A stretch of 64,000 nt of DNA from Anthracocystis setariae (lineage: Eukaryota; Basidiomycota; Ustilaginomycetes; Ustilaginales; Ustilaginaceae): NCBI GenBank assembly GCA_928724745.1, contig CAKMXJ010000020.1, positions 496,001 to 560,000 of the forward strand, read 5' to 3'. The stretch's first letter is position 1, and every line of letters begins with the position of its first letter. Shown here one piece after another: positions 30,564 through 40,211 of this stretch. The notes beneath the pieces were generated by a model that saw only the letters and a program-made list of their open reading frames with translations, had not been told where the DNA came from and searched no databases. A program made the translations under genes and the position numbers.

Positions 30564-32910
30564 ATGGCTTCGCAAGCATCGGCACCTCCATCTGCTGTTG
30601 TCGTCACCGGCATCAACAAATCCACTGCTAAAAAGCAAGTCCAAGACTTTTTCAGCTTCTGCGGCTCCATCTCCAACCTCCAACTCACCGACCATGGCGA
30701 CAATCACCAAAAGGCTATCATCCACTTTGCCAAGCCTAGCGCTGCTAGCACCGCCGTCATGCTCCACGGCAGCTCCCTCGATGGCGCTCACCTCTCCGTA
30801 GCTCTCGTCGGCGACGCTCCCACCGCTCTTCCCGCCTCATCCTACGACGATGCACAGCCCGTAGCTGTAGGTCAAGAAGACAAGCCCAAGACCGCCATCG
30901 TCGCCGAATACCTCGCTCATGGCTACACCATCTCGGACGAGATCACAAAACGCGCCATCGAGCTCGACAACAAGCACGGCCTTTCCACAAAGTTCAAAGC
31001 TTACCTTTCCCAGCTCGACCGCTCTCTGGGCGAAAAGATCCACAAGCCTCCTCCTTCTTACGCCTCGGCCACTGCCAGCACAGAACACTCTCCCACCGGT
31101 CCAGCGGCTCTTTCGTCCGCCACCGAAAAGGTGGCTGCTGCCATGCCTGTTCCTGGCGACGATGCATCTGTCCAAGGTCCCAAGACCACCACTACCGTAC
31201 CCGATCCTGCATCCACTGCCTCGGGTGCTGCTTCCGAAATGCAGGATCCCTCCATCGCCCGTCACATCCAGCAACGTGCACAGGCTGTGCTTGACAAGCC
31301 CCAAGTCAAAGCAAAGACCGATCTCGCCTGGAACAAACTCAGCGAATACTACAACGCTTTCGCAAACCATCCCAAGATCCACGACTTTTACTCCAAAGCC
31401 TCCAAGACCGTCACCGACGTTCACGAGGAGGCCAAGCGCATTGCAGAGCAGAGGAAGCAAGGCGGTGCTTCCGGCGCTGCAGCCACCTCGGCACCTACCC
31501 CGCCTGCACCCAAGCAGATGAGTGTCTCCTGGCTCCTTCTCGTCCTTGTCCTCTTCTCCACTCTTTCCATCCCCGGTGCCGCCGCCCACAGCCACGACGC
31601 CATCTCCAATCAACCTGCCGAAGTCGCCGGCTTCGAGCACACCGACATTGAGCACGAGAGCTACATTCAGAGGCACATGCGCACCGAACACCACATCAAC
31701 GCCTTCAACCTGGGCAGTGCCTTTGCTCTTCACGACCTGGATCGCAACGGCGTTCTGGACCGATCCGAGATCGAAGCCATCTATGGTGTTCATCACTCGG
31801 AATCCAAAAAGCATTCCGCCACCCACGAAGTGCACGACGAGAAGGCCGACAAGATCGTCAACGCCGTGCTCCGAAGCATGGACACCAACGGCGATGGTTT
31901 GATTACCAAGAAGGAGTTCATCGACGCTGGTCCCCAGGGTCTTCCCGTTTTCCCCGAGTTCGACATCGTCAGTCTCGGTCACCACTACGACGAGGAATCC
32001 GAGTTCTTTGTCCACCACGAGGAAATCTACCACAACACCGCCGAGACGCAGACCGACGAGGCCTACAACCACAAGGAGGACCTCGAGCATTTTGCCAAGC
32101 ACGACAAGATCGAGGAGGAGGAGGAGCGACGCGAGCGCAAGGCCGAGGGTCTGCCGAGCATCGAAGAGGATGAGCGTCTCAAGAAGGAGGCTGCCGCGCG
32201 CGGTCAGAAGTACGTTTCGCCATATGATGAGCAGCTGTCCCCCGACGAGCAGAAGAAGGCGCAGAAGGAGCACGATGATGCACAGGTGGGCAATGCGGTG
32301 CGCGAGGCCGAAGCTCGTCAGCACATCTTCCGTACGCCTTCAGGCAGGCACGTTGTCAAGGAGGAGCAGATCGTCTTCCAGGATGTTGAGGTCGACAACC
32401 AAGGCCGTCCCGCCCACCCTGCGTCGGATGCTAGTGCTGCTGCCGTTGGAAGCGAGCCAGCTGCTACACAACAGTCCAGCGAGCGTCTGCCCCACGGCGT
32501 AGCTGATCGTGTACCCGGAGAGACCGAAGAGGGTCGAAAGCAGCGTCTTGCTGCTGCCAAGCTCGAAGCTTCCCGAAGACCCTCGTACGGTCAGGGTAAC
32601 AAGGGGTTTGCGTACCCCAAGGATGACAGTGATCGTCTGCGCAAGGGCGCTCCTTACAAGGTAAGTGTGAATTCTTGATTATGCCTACATTGATAAAAGC
32701 CGTCGAGGGACACAAATGACGACGATTGGGATTTGTCCTAACAATGTCACAGTATCCCCCTTTGCAAAAACAGTATCGCGTCAAGAAGCAGTCGTACTTC
32801 GTAAGTTTCTCTTTTTTTTTTTTTGGGGGGGGGGTCTTGTAACGTGGTAGAGGCAGGGATGGGTTGTTGACCATATGATTTCTTCTTGCGCGACACAGGG
32901 CGAATTTTGA
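30564..32910 (+). CDS. fusion: Vip1-type RRM protein joined to Ssp120/nucleobindin-type EF-hand protein
   Basis: Three exons: 30564-32660, 32753-32800 and 32899-32910 (GTAAGT donors, CAG acceptors), 718 residues. Residues 1-318 match S. pombe Vip1 along its length: an RRM at about 9-82 (VVVTGINKSTAKKQVQDFFS), the conserved KTAIVAEYLAHGYTISDE block and a helical C-terminus ending EEAKRIAEQRK. Residue 319 is a Met that opens a textbook signal peptide (MSVSWLLLVLVLFSTLSIPG). Next comes an Ssp120-like protein with two canonical EF-hand loops (391-402 D-L-D-R-N-G; 440-451 D-T-N-G-D-G), His- and Glu-rich stretches and the C-terminus KKQSYFGEF. There is no stop, intron signal or intergenic space at the join. 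A full fusion would put the RRM in the cytosol and the EF-hands in the ER lumen. Two proteins from one locus is the alternative. Confidence 0.85.
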
Positions 32911-33161
32911 TGTCAACCTTGCCTTCGTAGTGGGCTGCTCCTTCTTTCGGTTTGGTGCAATGTGAATCGGTTCTCACGTATCTGCGCACACAGACTTTGT
33001 CAGGGTGGATTACTGCATTGAGTGCGTGGCTTGTTGCTTGTTCGGGTCGCGGATACAGCCAAGAGGTTCGGAACTACGTTGCAGTAGGAAGAGAGTGAGA
33101 GATGATGGACGAGCAACGGCGGATGGCTCGATAGTTCGGGCAGCGGCCTGTGCGGTCACGG
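32911..33161. other. convergent 3' intergenic gap
   Basis: About 250 bases between the ends of the RRM/EF-hand gene and the beta-trefoil gene; no feature seen. Confidence 0.5.
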
Positions 33162-33816
33162 TTAGAGCCTTTCGAAGAGCCAGAAGAACATGTTGTTCTT
33201 GGGCACCAGAGCCAACTGACGAGATGGGTTGGGTGAGGGCAATTATCGAGGTCAGCGATCCTGTTCATTCAACCACCACGCTGTGAGCTTCGAGATGTCT
33301 TGCGCTGGGAAAACGTACATAGGGAGGGTACACAAGGGCGGGCGACTGGCTCATCAGCAGAGGCATAGGCATGTCTCCAATTTCAGCCGCCTCGACTCTG
33401 CATGCGTGCAAGTAGCCAGGTATGTGTTGTCGCGCAGTGCAAGGGGGAACAGGGGTCGTTGTCAGTGTGATGGCACAAGGCAAGGTCAAATGTCTACTGT
33501 GATCGACTTACACGTAGGATTCGGCATGGTCGTTCTGCTTGGAATCCTCACCCATGCTAAAGATCCTGAAAGGACGAGGATGGCCCAGCGAGACGGGGCT
33601 CATAACGAAGGGCTCGTCCATGTAGCTGATGCCCTCGCTTCTGCCCTTGAGATGGATCATGTATTTGTCTCCATCGACTTTCTTGACTTCCCAAGTCTGG
33701 ACTTGGTCGTTGTCGCGGGGCAACATTACCAGAGGCTCGTTGGGCTTACGAGCGGTAACGTATCCTGCCATGTGACGGATCCTGTAGGTGCCTTCGATGT
33801 TCTTCGACTCAGGCAT
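33162..33816 (-). CDS. probable beta-trefoil protein, fungal protease-inhibitor-like (I66/mycocypin type)
   Basis: Three exons: 33816-33512, 33397-33319 and 33215-33162 (GTAAGT and GTACGT donors, CAG acceptors), giving 145 residues. The joined protein starts MPESKNIEGTYRIRHMAGYV and runs through short beta-strand units (PLVMLPRDNDQVQTWEVKK, KYMIHLKG, PFVMSPVS, PFRIFSMGED) to a C-terminus LVPKNNMFFWLFERL. Size, strand pattern and the final FFW.. strand resemble small cytosolic beta-trefoil inhibitors of mushrooms such as cnispin, which block serine or cysteine proteases. The reactive loop cannot be assigned. No signal peptide. A TATA-like box lies about 120 bases upstream. Other trefoil roles such as a lectin are possible. 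Gene structure is surer than function. Confidence 0.75.
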
Positions 33817-33937
33817 GGTAGGAAACGATTGCTTGAGAGGTGCGTTGAGCTGATTGAAGTGAGATGTGAGCCGAAACTTGGCACGGAGATGATGATGGAA
33901 GGGTTGCGAGGGGCTGGCTCGACACTTCGTGCGCTTT

Positions 33938-33946
33938 CTATATATG
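33938..33946 (-). promoter_or_regulatory. TATA-like element upstream of the beta-trefoil gene
   Basis: Minus strand reads CATATATAG, about 120 bases before the ATG at 33816. Position and sequence only. Confidence 0.4.
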
Positions 33947-34670
33947 TCTTCTACACTCATGTCGAAATGTTGGGTTCCGTCGTATGCCATGACAACTGCG
34001 TTTCCACCATGAGGACCCATTCTGTCGGCTGGATCAGAGCTAGGAGACCAAGTAAGCTGAGCACTCAGTGTGGACGCCTGTGAGCACGGTGCCTCCTCGT
34101 TAGCCAAGAGGCTGAGTCGATATGGGTCATGTGAGCCGAGTTCTCGCCTTGTGACCTCCCTCCCCTTCCTACTACGCCCGAATTGGTGTCGGTCGTGACC
34201 TCTTGTGCTTAGGATCGAGACTCGCTCCCACGACCACAACGAAGTGATCAGTCGTGATCTCCCCAAAGATCACAAAGTGAAGTGATAACGCCAATCGATT
34301 CCCCTCATTCTCCAAGCCCTAAGCTTTGCCACATCAACGGCGCCCTTCACTCGCTGCATTCTCCGGATCGTGTATTTGAGGCCCAGGTCCGAGCTAGCAT
34401 TTGTGAGAACATCTTGCTAGATTCATAGTCACAACCGACAGGAACGATTCACTTGCTTAGAAGCTCCCGTCCATGAACTTCACCTAAAGCATCTCTTCGC
34501 TCAGTTCGAACACTTTGACCACCACCACCTCGAACCCAATTGCCTCCCTCAAGATGTACTACGTAGTCACTGCTCATTGGAACGACCCTTGAATGTTGAT
34601 AGAAAGATTGTCATCAATGATTTGTATGCATATGCGTGGACATGCCTGTGGATCATCACCATTGCAACGT
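33947..34670. other. intergenic, no supported gene
   Basis: Between the beta-trefoil gene promoter and the 3' end of TRM82. No domain, repeat or RNA gene seen. Confidence 0.45.
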
Positions 34671-36551
34671 TTATCCCTCTAGCGACGCGTTCTCCTGAGC
34701 CAGACGGATGGCTTCTCTGTTGCGCTCTCGACCTCGCTCACGCTTGCCTCCCTGCATAGTCTTGACAAGCTTGCGACGCTGTTCGTCGTCACCTTGAGGA
34801 TTTGAAGAGGCGTTGGACGGCTTGGTGTCATTGACTTGAGCGACACCGATGAGTGATGTATCGAGCGGGTGATTGAATCGACCCTTGCGGGATGATCGTG
34901 TGGCGATGATCTCGGCGGAAGAAGGCACTTCGATCTTGGGCCATGTCGTAAGCGCAGGATACAAGCCGAGATGTTCCACAATCGACTGGTCCAGCAGCGC
35001 TCTAGGAACCTCCTCCGACGCATCTGCGCTGGGCTCAGTGGCCGGAATCAGCGCCTCGGCAAGATCCGACTTGGCTTGCCGCTCAAAGTCACCTGACGCA
35101 TTGAGTTGAAAGACAGCAACTTGCGCGTCGGCGTGGTTCGTCGGCTCTTCCGGACGGAATTCTGAGCGGATATCAAAGGTAGCAATCACCGAAGCACCGA
35201 AAGTCTCGTGACGGTTCAACAAAGTGAGGTGAAGGATCGGTGTTGGTGTTCGCGTGACACGGATGTGGTCCGAAATGCTACGGACTTTGTCGTCACCAGA
35301 CAGAGGTGCTAGCAAAGCACCGATGGGGATGTGGAAGAAAGCAGTTGCACCTTCTACCACAATGAGAAGCTGTGCCAGCCCCTCTGCGTCATTGAAGGCA
35401 ATCAGATCGCTGATGACTACGACCGGCTGGCTTTCTCTAGAGTATTTTGCAGCGCGTGGTTTCTGTTCGTCCTCGTTGCCCGCCGGTCCCTCTCCGGATG
35501 CTTGCTTACGCTTGGCAGCCTTGTTGCGCTTGCTGGATGCTTGCAATGCTTTGGATTCTCTCTTCCTCTCCTCCCGGTCGCGAGCAAGAACGTAAGGCGC
35601 CAATGCCTCTTGCAACAAGTTGATGGACAGGCATGCACTGTCAGAGGAGACATCAGCTGAAGGGTTGGGAGCTTGTGGTAGCGCCCATACCCTCAACGCG
35701 TAACCACCCTCGGAGCTGATGAGACGCAGGGTGCCGTCAGCCTCAGGAACAACAGCAAGCGCTCCCACAAATGCTTCCGAGCCCATGAGATATCGGTCGA
35801 TGACGTAGGCTGAACGTTTGGGGCCCCACCTGGAGATTCGAATGTGTTCGTCACGGTCTCCAGTAATGATGAAAGGAGGCGGGGCGTTCTTGATTGCTGA
35901 TGGGACAAAGGCAAGACTGGTGATCATGCTGACGTGGCCCATCAGGATCTGCATGGAAGCATCGGTGGGCGAGTCCATCTGGTCTTGCTCATCCTGGTCT
36001 TCTCCGGAAGCATTTGTTGCGTTTGATGGGAGTGTACGAACGTCATCCTCGTTGACTAGGATACTTCGAACGTCACCGAAACGGTCGATAACGATGAGCT
36101 CCTCGGACCCAGCAGGCGTAGCATCGCTGGCAGGCATCCAGTGGAGGATAGCAGCTCGCTTGGGCAGAAGCTTGATGACAATCTCTTGTCCAAACTCGAA
36201 TCCAGTGATGCTCTGATCCGGGGACCTTGAAAGCTTCCAAACTCGAAGCACCTTGTCGTCTCCAGTGAGGGCCAAGAAGCGATCCGAACGCGAGAAGCTG
36301 GCGAGTCGAGCAAAGCTAATGTGGGGTTGGTCGGCATATCGTGCTGCGTCCGACTGGTCAGGAAGCGTCGGCTGTGGCACAAAGACGGTAGTAGGAATGG
36401 CGTAGGTTTTGAAGCTGCCGTCAGGGCGTCCGTCGACAAGCTGAACTGAATTGGCCGAAAGGAAGACAGAAAGGTCGGACTTGTGGGCAACAGCGACATG
36501 GTGGAAGGGCGCGCTGGCCATGGCCGATTTGGATGGACCAGCTTCTGCCAT
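34671..36551 (-). CDS. TRM82: tRNA (guanine-N7) methyltransferase non-catalytic WD subunit
   Basis: 626 residues, intronless. A WD40-type protein with blades such as FLALTGDDKVLRVWKL, AGSEELIVIDRFGDVRSI and LMGHVSMITSLAFVPSAIK followed by IITGDRDEHIRISRW, the pattern of Trm82/WDR4. This subunit binds and stabilises the catalytic Trm8/METTL1 so that it can make m7G46 in tRNA. A Lys/Arg-rich insert (about 380-415) and a basic C-terminal tail (RKLVKTMQGGKRERGR) make it longer than yeast Trm82 (444). The ATG at 36551 (MAEAGPSKSAM) is chosen because translation further upstream is not conserved and crosses a likely 5' leader. It is divergent from MAS1 with 1.1 kb between. Confidence 0.88.
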   Translation of the reverse strand: MAEAGPSKSAMASAPFHHVAVAHKSDLSVFLSANSVQLVDGRPDGSFKTYAIPTTVFVPQPTLPDQSDAARYADQPHISFARLASFSRSDRFLALTGDDKVLRVWKLSRSPDQSITGFEFGQEIVIKLLPKRAAILHWMPASDATPAGSEELIVIDRFGDVRSILVNEDDVRTLPSNATNASGEDQDEQDQMDSPTDASMQILMGHVSMITSLAFVPSAIKNAPPPFIITGDRDEHIRISRWGPKRSAYVIDRYLMGSEAFVGALAVVPEADGTLRLISSEGGYALRVWALPQAPNPSADVSSDSACLSINLLQEALAPYVLARDREERKRESKALQASSKRNKAAKRKQASGEGPAGNEDEQKPRAAKYSRESQPVVVISDLIAFNDAEGLAQLLIVVEGATAFFHIPIGALLAPLSGDDKVRSISDHIRVTRTPTPILHLTLLNRHETFGASVIATFDIRSEFRPEEPTNHADAQVAVFQLNASGDFERQAKSDLAEALIPATEPSADASEEVPRALLDQSIVEHLGLYPALTTWPKIEVPSSAEIIATRSSRKGRFNHPLDTSLIGVAQVNDTKPSNASSNPQGDDEQRRKLVKTMQGGKRERGRERNREAIRLAQENASLEG

Positions 36552-37666
36552 TGTGCCGAATATATTGTCGTTCAAGACACGCCGCAACAAGGTGATGAGA
36601 TCTCTTCGCAGCCGGATATATGTTCGAAAGGATAGAGATGTTATGAACACGTTCATAGCTGCAACTGCAACCAACAACACCATCATTTTGCTTTCTTCTA
36701 ACCTCAACCTCCACCCCGCAGTTCTTCCTGCTCATTCTGTCATACGACCGAAAAAAAAAAAAAAAAAAAAAAGCCAACAAAAAGCCAAAAAAATCGACAG
36801 AATTTCACGCTAAGTACAGCACGGTGTCGACTCGGACGAGTGACCCAAGCGTTTCCTTTTTTTCTTTTCTTTGGAATTTGCCTGATTTCGTTTTCGCCCT
36901 TCGGAATGGGTCGATCACCAACACCGCGCTGAGCTGACCCTCTAAAAAATCCCAAATCCTAAGCTTGAGAAGCGGGGCTCACCGGAACAGGTTACTTTAA
37001 GGCATAATCGAAATTCACCATTTGTAGTTCTGATTTGAGAAGAATTCGTACTTGACTACAGTGGTTGAGAATACAAACCTTGGGTTTCAATTCGAACATG
37101 CAGCGAATTTTAACTTGAGCACTGCAAGAAACAAGTACAGATTCTTAGGAAGCCGTTCGCTTTGAAATCTAGTCCGGCCTGCAGTGCAGCTCACCAATCA
37201 AGACTCTGTAAATGGTCAAAAAGAGCTGGGCTGGCTGGCTGGCTTCCTTTCTTTTCTTGTGACCGGTCGACGGGCCAAGTTGAAATGGCTTGCTTGGTTG
37301 GAAGCTCCGTTGCGCTTTGTCGGCCGTTCAGGGTCAGGAAGGAACGGAAGGAATTGTGTGGGAATCTCAGTACTTAGTGTCGCAACTCGGGTTGAGTCGA
37401 AAGCAGATTCAAAATGGCTCTGTAGCTTTTGGATTTGGTTTTGGGTCGCCCATCCCATCGCCATTAAATTGCCCAGACTGACACACAGAGAGTGAGAGAG
37501 ATTCACTCGGCTCAAGTTGTCGTTGGTCGCGCTGAGAAGCTTTGCAAAGTGGAATTGACTGATCTCGTCATCATCGATATCCTCTCCATCTCCATCTCCA
37601 TCGCCGCTGTCCCCACCTCACCTCACCCTCACCCTCACCCTATTCTGCCGCACAGCCTCCATCATA
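36552..37666. promoter_or_regulatory. divergent intergenic region TRM82/MAS1
   Basis: Contains an A22 run (36751-36772), AT-rich DNA near 37110 and a short CTCACC repeat just before the MAS1 ATG. No gene supported. Confidence 0.4.
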
Positions 37667-39558
37667 ATGGCTGCTCGTCTTTTCGCCCAGTCCTCGTTGA
37701 GGCTCGCCAGGGCCCAGAAGGTTCCTGCCACAGCCGCTACCTTCAACCTCCGCAACCTGGCTACCGCCGTCTCCCGTCAGCCCATCACCCAGACCACCAC
37801 CCTTTCCAACGGTCTTACTGTCGCCACTGAGTCCAACCCCTCGGCTCAGACCGCTACTGTTGGTGTTTGGATTGACGCCGGCTCCCGCGCCGAGACAGAT
37901 CGCACCAACGGTACCGCCCACTTCCTCGAACACATGGCTTTCAAGGGTACGTATGCAATACCGACATCGTTCAGCAACCCGCATTCAGCCGCTCTGTCAA
38001 GAGAAAATTGTCGATCGCACCGAATGGCAGAAGAAGGAACGCACTGCACAGCAGTTCATCTGATCACCTGTTGAGATGGACTCGGATGGGCCGAGACTAA
38101 GTCCACTGTCACGTAGCGTCCGACTGCGCTCAGCATCGTTTCCAATGGTCTATTCGAAATTGGCTCTCCGTTGTACAGCAGGATGAGACCGGCGCTGGGT
38201 CAATCACGAGCCGGTGGTGCTTTCATCGAACCGAGTTCCCTGATATCGGCGTGCTGTTTGGAGAGGCACTGTTCGACGATCCCGTCTTCGACAAGCAAAC
38301 ACTGACCTTTGCCTTCCCGTTTTGTCTTCTGCCTTCCCGACGCTTCAACAACATTCTTTTCGCACTTCGACCTTCTGACTGCATCTGTCGACCCTCATCA
38401 ATAGGAACCGGCAAGCGTTCCCAGCACGCTCTTGAGCTCGAGGTCGAGAACCTCGGTGCTCACCTCAACGCCTACACTTCCCGCGAACAGACCGTCTACT
38501 ACGCCAAGGCCTTCCGCAAGGATGTCGGCAAGGCTGTTGACATCATCTCCGACATTCTTCAGAACTCCAAGCTCGAGAACGCCGCCATCGAGCGCGAGCG
38601 CGATGTGATCCTGCGCGAGCAGGAGGAGGTCGACAAGCTCAAGGAGGAAGTCGTCTTTGACCACCTCCACTCGGTCGCTTTCCAGGGCCAGCCTCTTGGC
38701 CGCACCATCCTCGGCCCCAAGAAGAACATCCTTTCGATCAAGCGCGAGGACCTCGCCGAGTACATCAAGACCAACTACACTGCTGACCGCATGGTGCTTG
38801 TCGGTGCTGGTGGCATCGAGCACGAGTCGCTCGTCAAGCTCGCCGAGCAGCACTTTGGTAGCCTTCCCGTCAGCCAGAGCCCCATCAAGCTCGGCCAGTC
38901 GTCTTCGCCCAAGACCAGCTTTGTTGGGTCCGAGGTGCGCATCCGTGACGACACCTCGCCCACTTGCAACTTTGCTATTGCCGTCGAGGGTGTCTCGTGG
39001 AAGTCGCCCGACTACTTCCCGATGCTCGTGCTCCAGAGCATCATGGGCAACTGGGACCGATCGCTCGGCTCGAGCCCCTTGCTCTCGTCGCGCCTGTCGC
39101 ACATTGTCTCGTCCAACAACCTTGCCAACTCGTTCATGCACTTTTCCACTTCGTACTCGGACACCGGTCTCTGGGGTGTCTACATGGTTTCCGAGAACTT
39201 CGTGCAGCTCGACGACTTGATCCACTTCACTCTTCGTGAGTGGCAGCGAATGAGCACTGCTCCCACCGAAGGTGAGGTCGAGCGTGCCAAGGCGCAGCTC
39301 AAGGCCAGCTTGTTGCTCGGTCTCGACGGTACCACCGCCATTGCCGAAGACATCGGACGACAGCTCGTCACCGCCGGCAAGCGATACACTCCTCAGGAGA
39401 TCCAGGCTGCCATCGACTCGATCGGTGTGCAGGACATCCAGCGTGTGGCGCGCACCTACTTGTGGGATGCTGACTTTGCGCTCGCCGCACATGGCCAGGT
39501 CGAGGGTATCCTTGACTACAGCCGTATCCGAGCCGACCTCAGCAGCATGGTCTGGTAA
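37667..39558 (+). CDS. MAS1: mitochondrial processing peptidase beta subunit
   Basis: Two exons, 37667-37946 and 38405-39558, giving 477 residues (yeast Mas1: 462). The N-terminus ([19 protein letters not shown]) is a typical mitochondrial presequence. The zinc-binding HxxEH motif is HFLEH. The intron (458 nt, GTACGT donor) splits the protein just after it, and the join reads [14 protein letters not shown] as in other M16 peptidases. The distal Glu lies in the following [18 protein letters not shown] segment. The subunit is the catalytic partner of MPP, which removes matrix-targeting presequences. The C-terminal M16 domain is complete. The intron is long for this window; it shows no gene of its own. 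Confidence 0.95.
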
Positions 39559-39746
39559 AATGATCAAAACGACATAGCAGGCTGGGACACAGGTCGGCTG
39601 TCACAATCGCACAATCTCATCATATCACCCGCCTTTCCTTTTGTTCCTTTGACACTAGACGTCATCGCTTGTTATGCGGAGGATACCGCTTCACCTTGAA
39701 TCAAGACTTTCTCAGCTCGATCTGCTCGATGTGTGGGCTGCATCGC

Positions 39747-39779
<33 letters not shown>

Positions 39780-40211
39780 GCTCACGAATGCCAAATTGCA
39801 AACGAGTAGAGCCGCTTCTTGTTGTGGTGGTCTTGTTGTGGGAATGCGGAATGAATCGTGTCAGTAGTGTAACCGAAACACGCATTCTTTTTGTGGCAGA
39901 AAGTTCGGATGGGCCAGTGCGAGCGAGAGATGCAGCCAGCGTGTTGCGTGCATATGAGCAAGCAAAAGAGAGGGCTTAATTTCAGAATTGCAAATCGCAC
40001 ACCAAGCCAAGCCTTTCAGACCGTCGCGCTGTGCCTGTCTGCCACTGTGGACGAGCGTTTCTTGGCCCTTGCAGCGAGTGTGAACACCGCATCGCATCCT
40101 TCCAAAGTAACTTCTCTGTCCTTCTTGTCGAAACAGACACCTCCTACTACCAACACGCAACACCCTCGTCTCTGCCGACAGCATCCTTGTTTTGCGCATC
40201 GTTCGCCCAAA
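39559..40211 (+). promoter_or_regulatory. intergenic region upstream of the ENT3-type gene
   Basis: Holds a (GT)15 run at 39749-39778 and a CA-rich leader before the ATG. The frame of the downstream gene is open here without homology. No separate gene seen. Confidence 0.4.
39749..39778. repeat. (GT)15 microsatellite
   Basis: Uninterrupted GT dinucleotides between MAS1 and the ENT3-type gene. Confidence 0.95.

Noticed and set aside
30837..32324. 495-codon minus-strand open frame opposite the RRM/EF-hand gene
   Set aside because: Leu/Val/Gly-rich antisense of a conserved coding region; no domain.
33229..34083. Plus-strand open frame across the beta-trefoil gene
   Set aside because: Begins at a non-ATG codon, overlaps all three exons of the trefoil gene and encodes no recognisable motif.
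38398..39567. 389-codon minus-strand open frame opposite MAS1 exon 2
   Set aside because: Antisense shadow caused by codon bias; the plus strand is a clear M16 peptidase.
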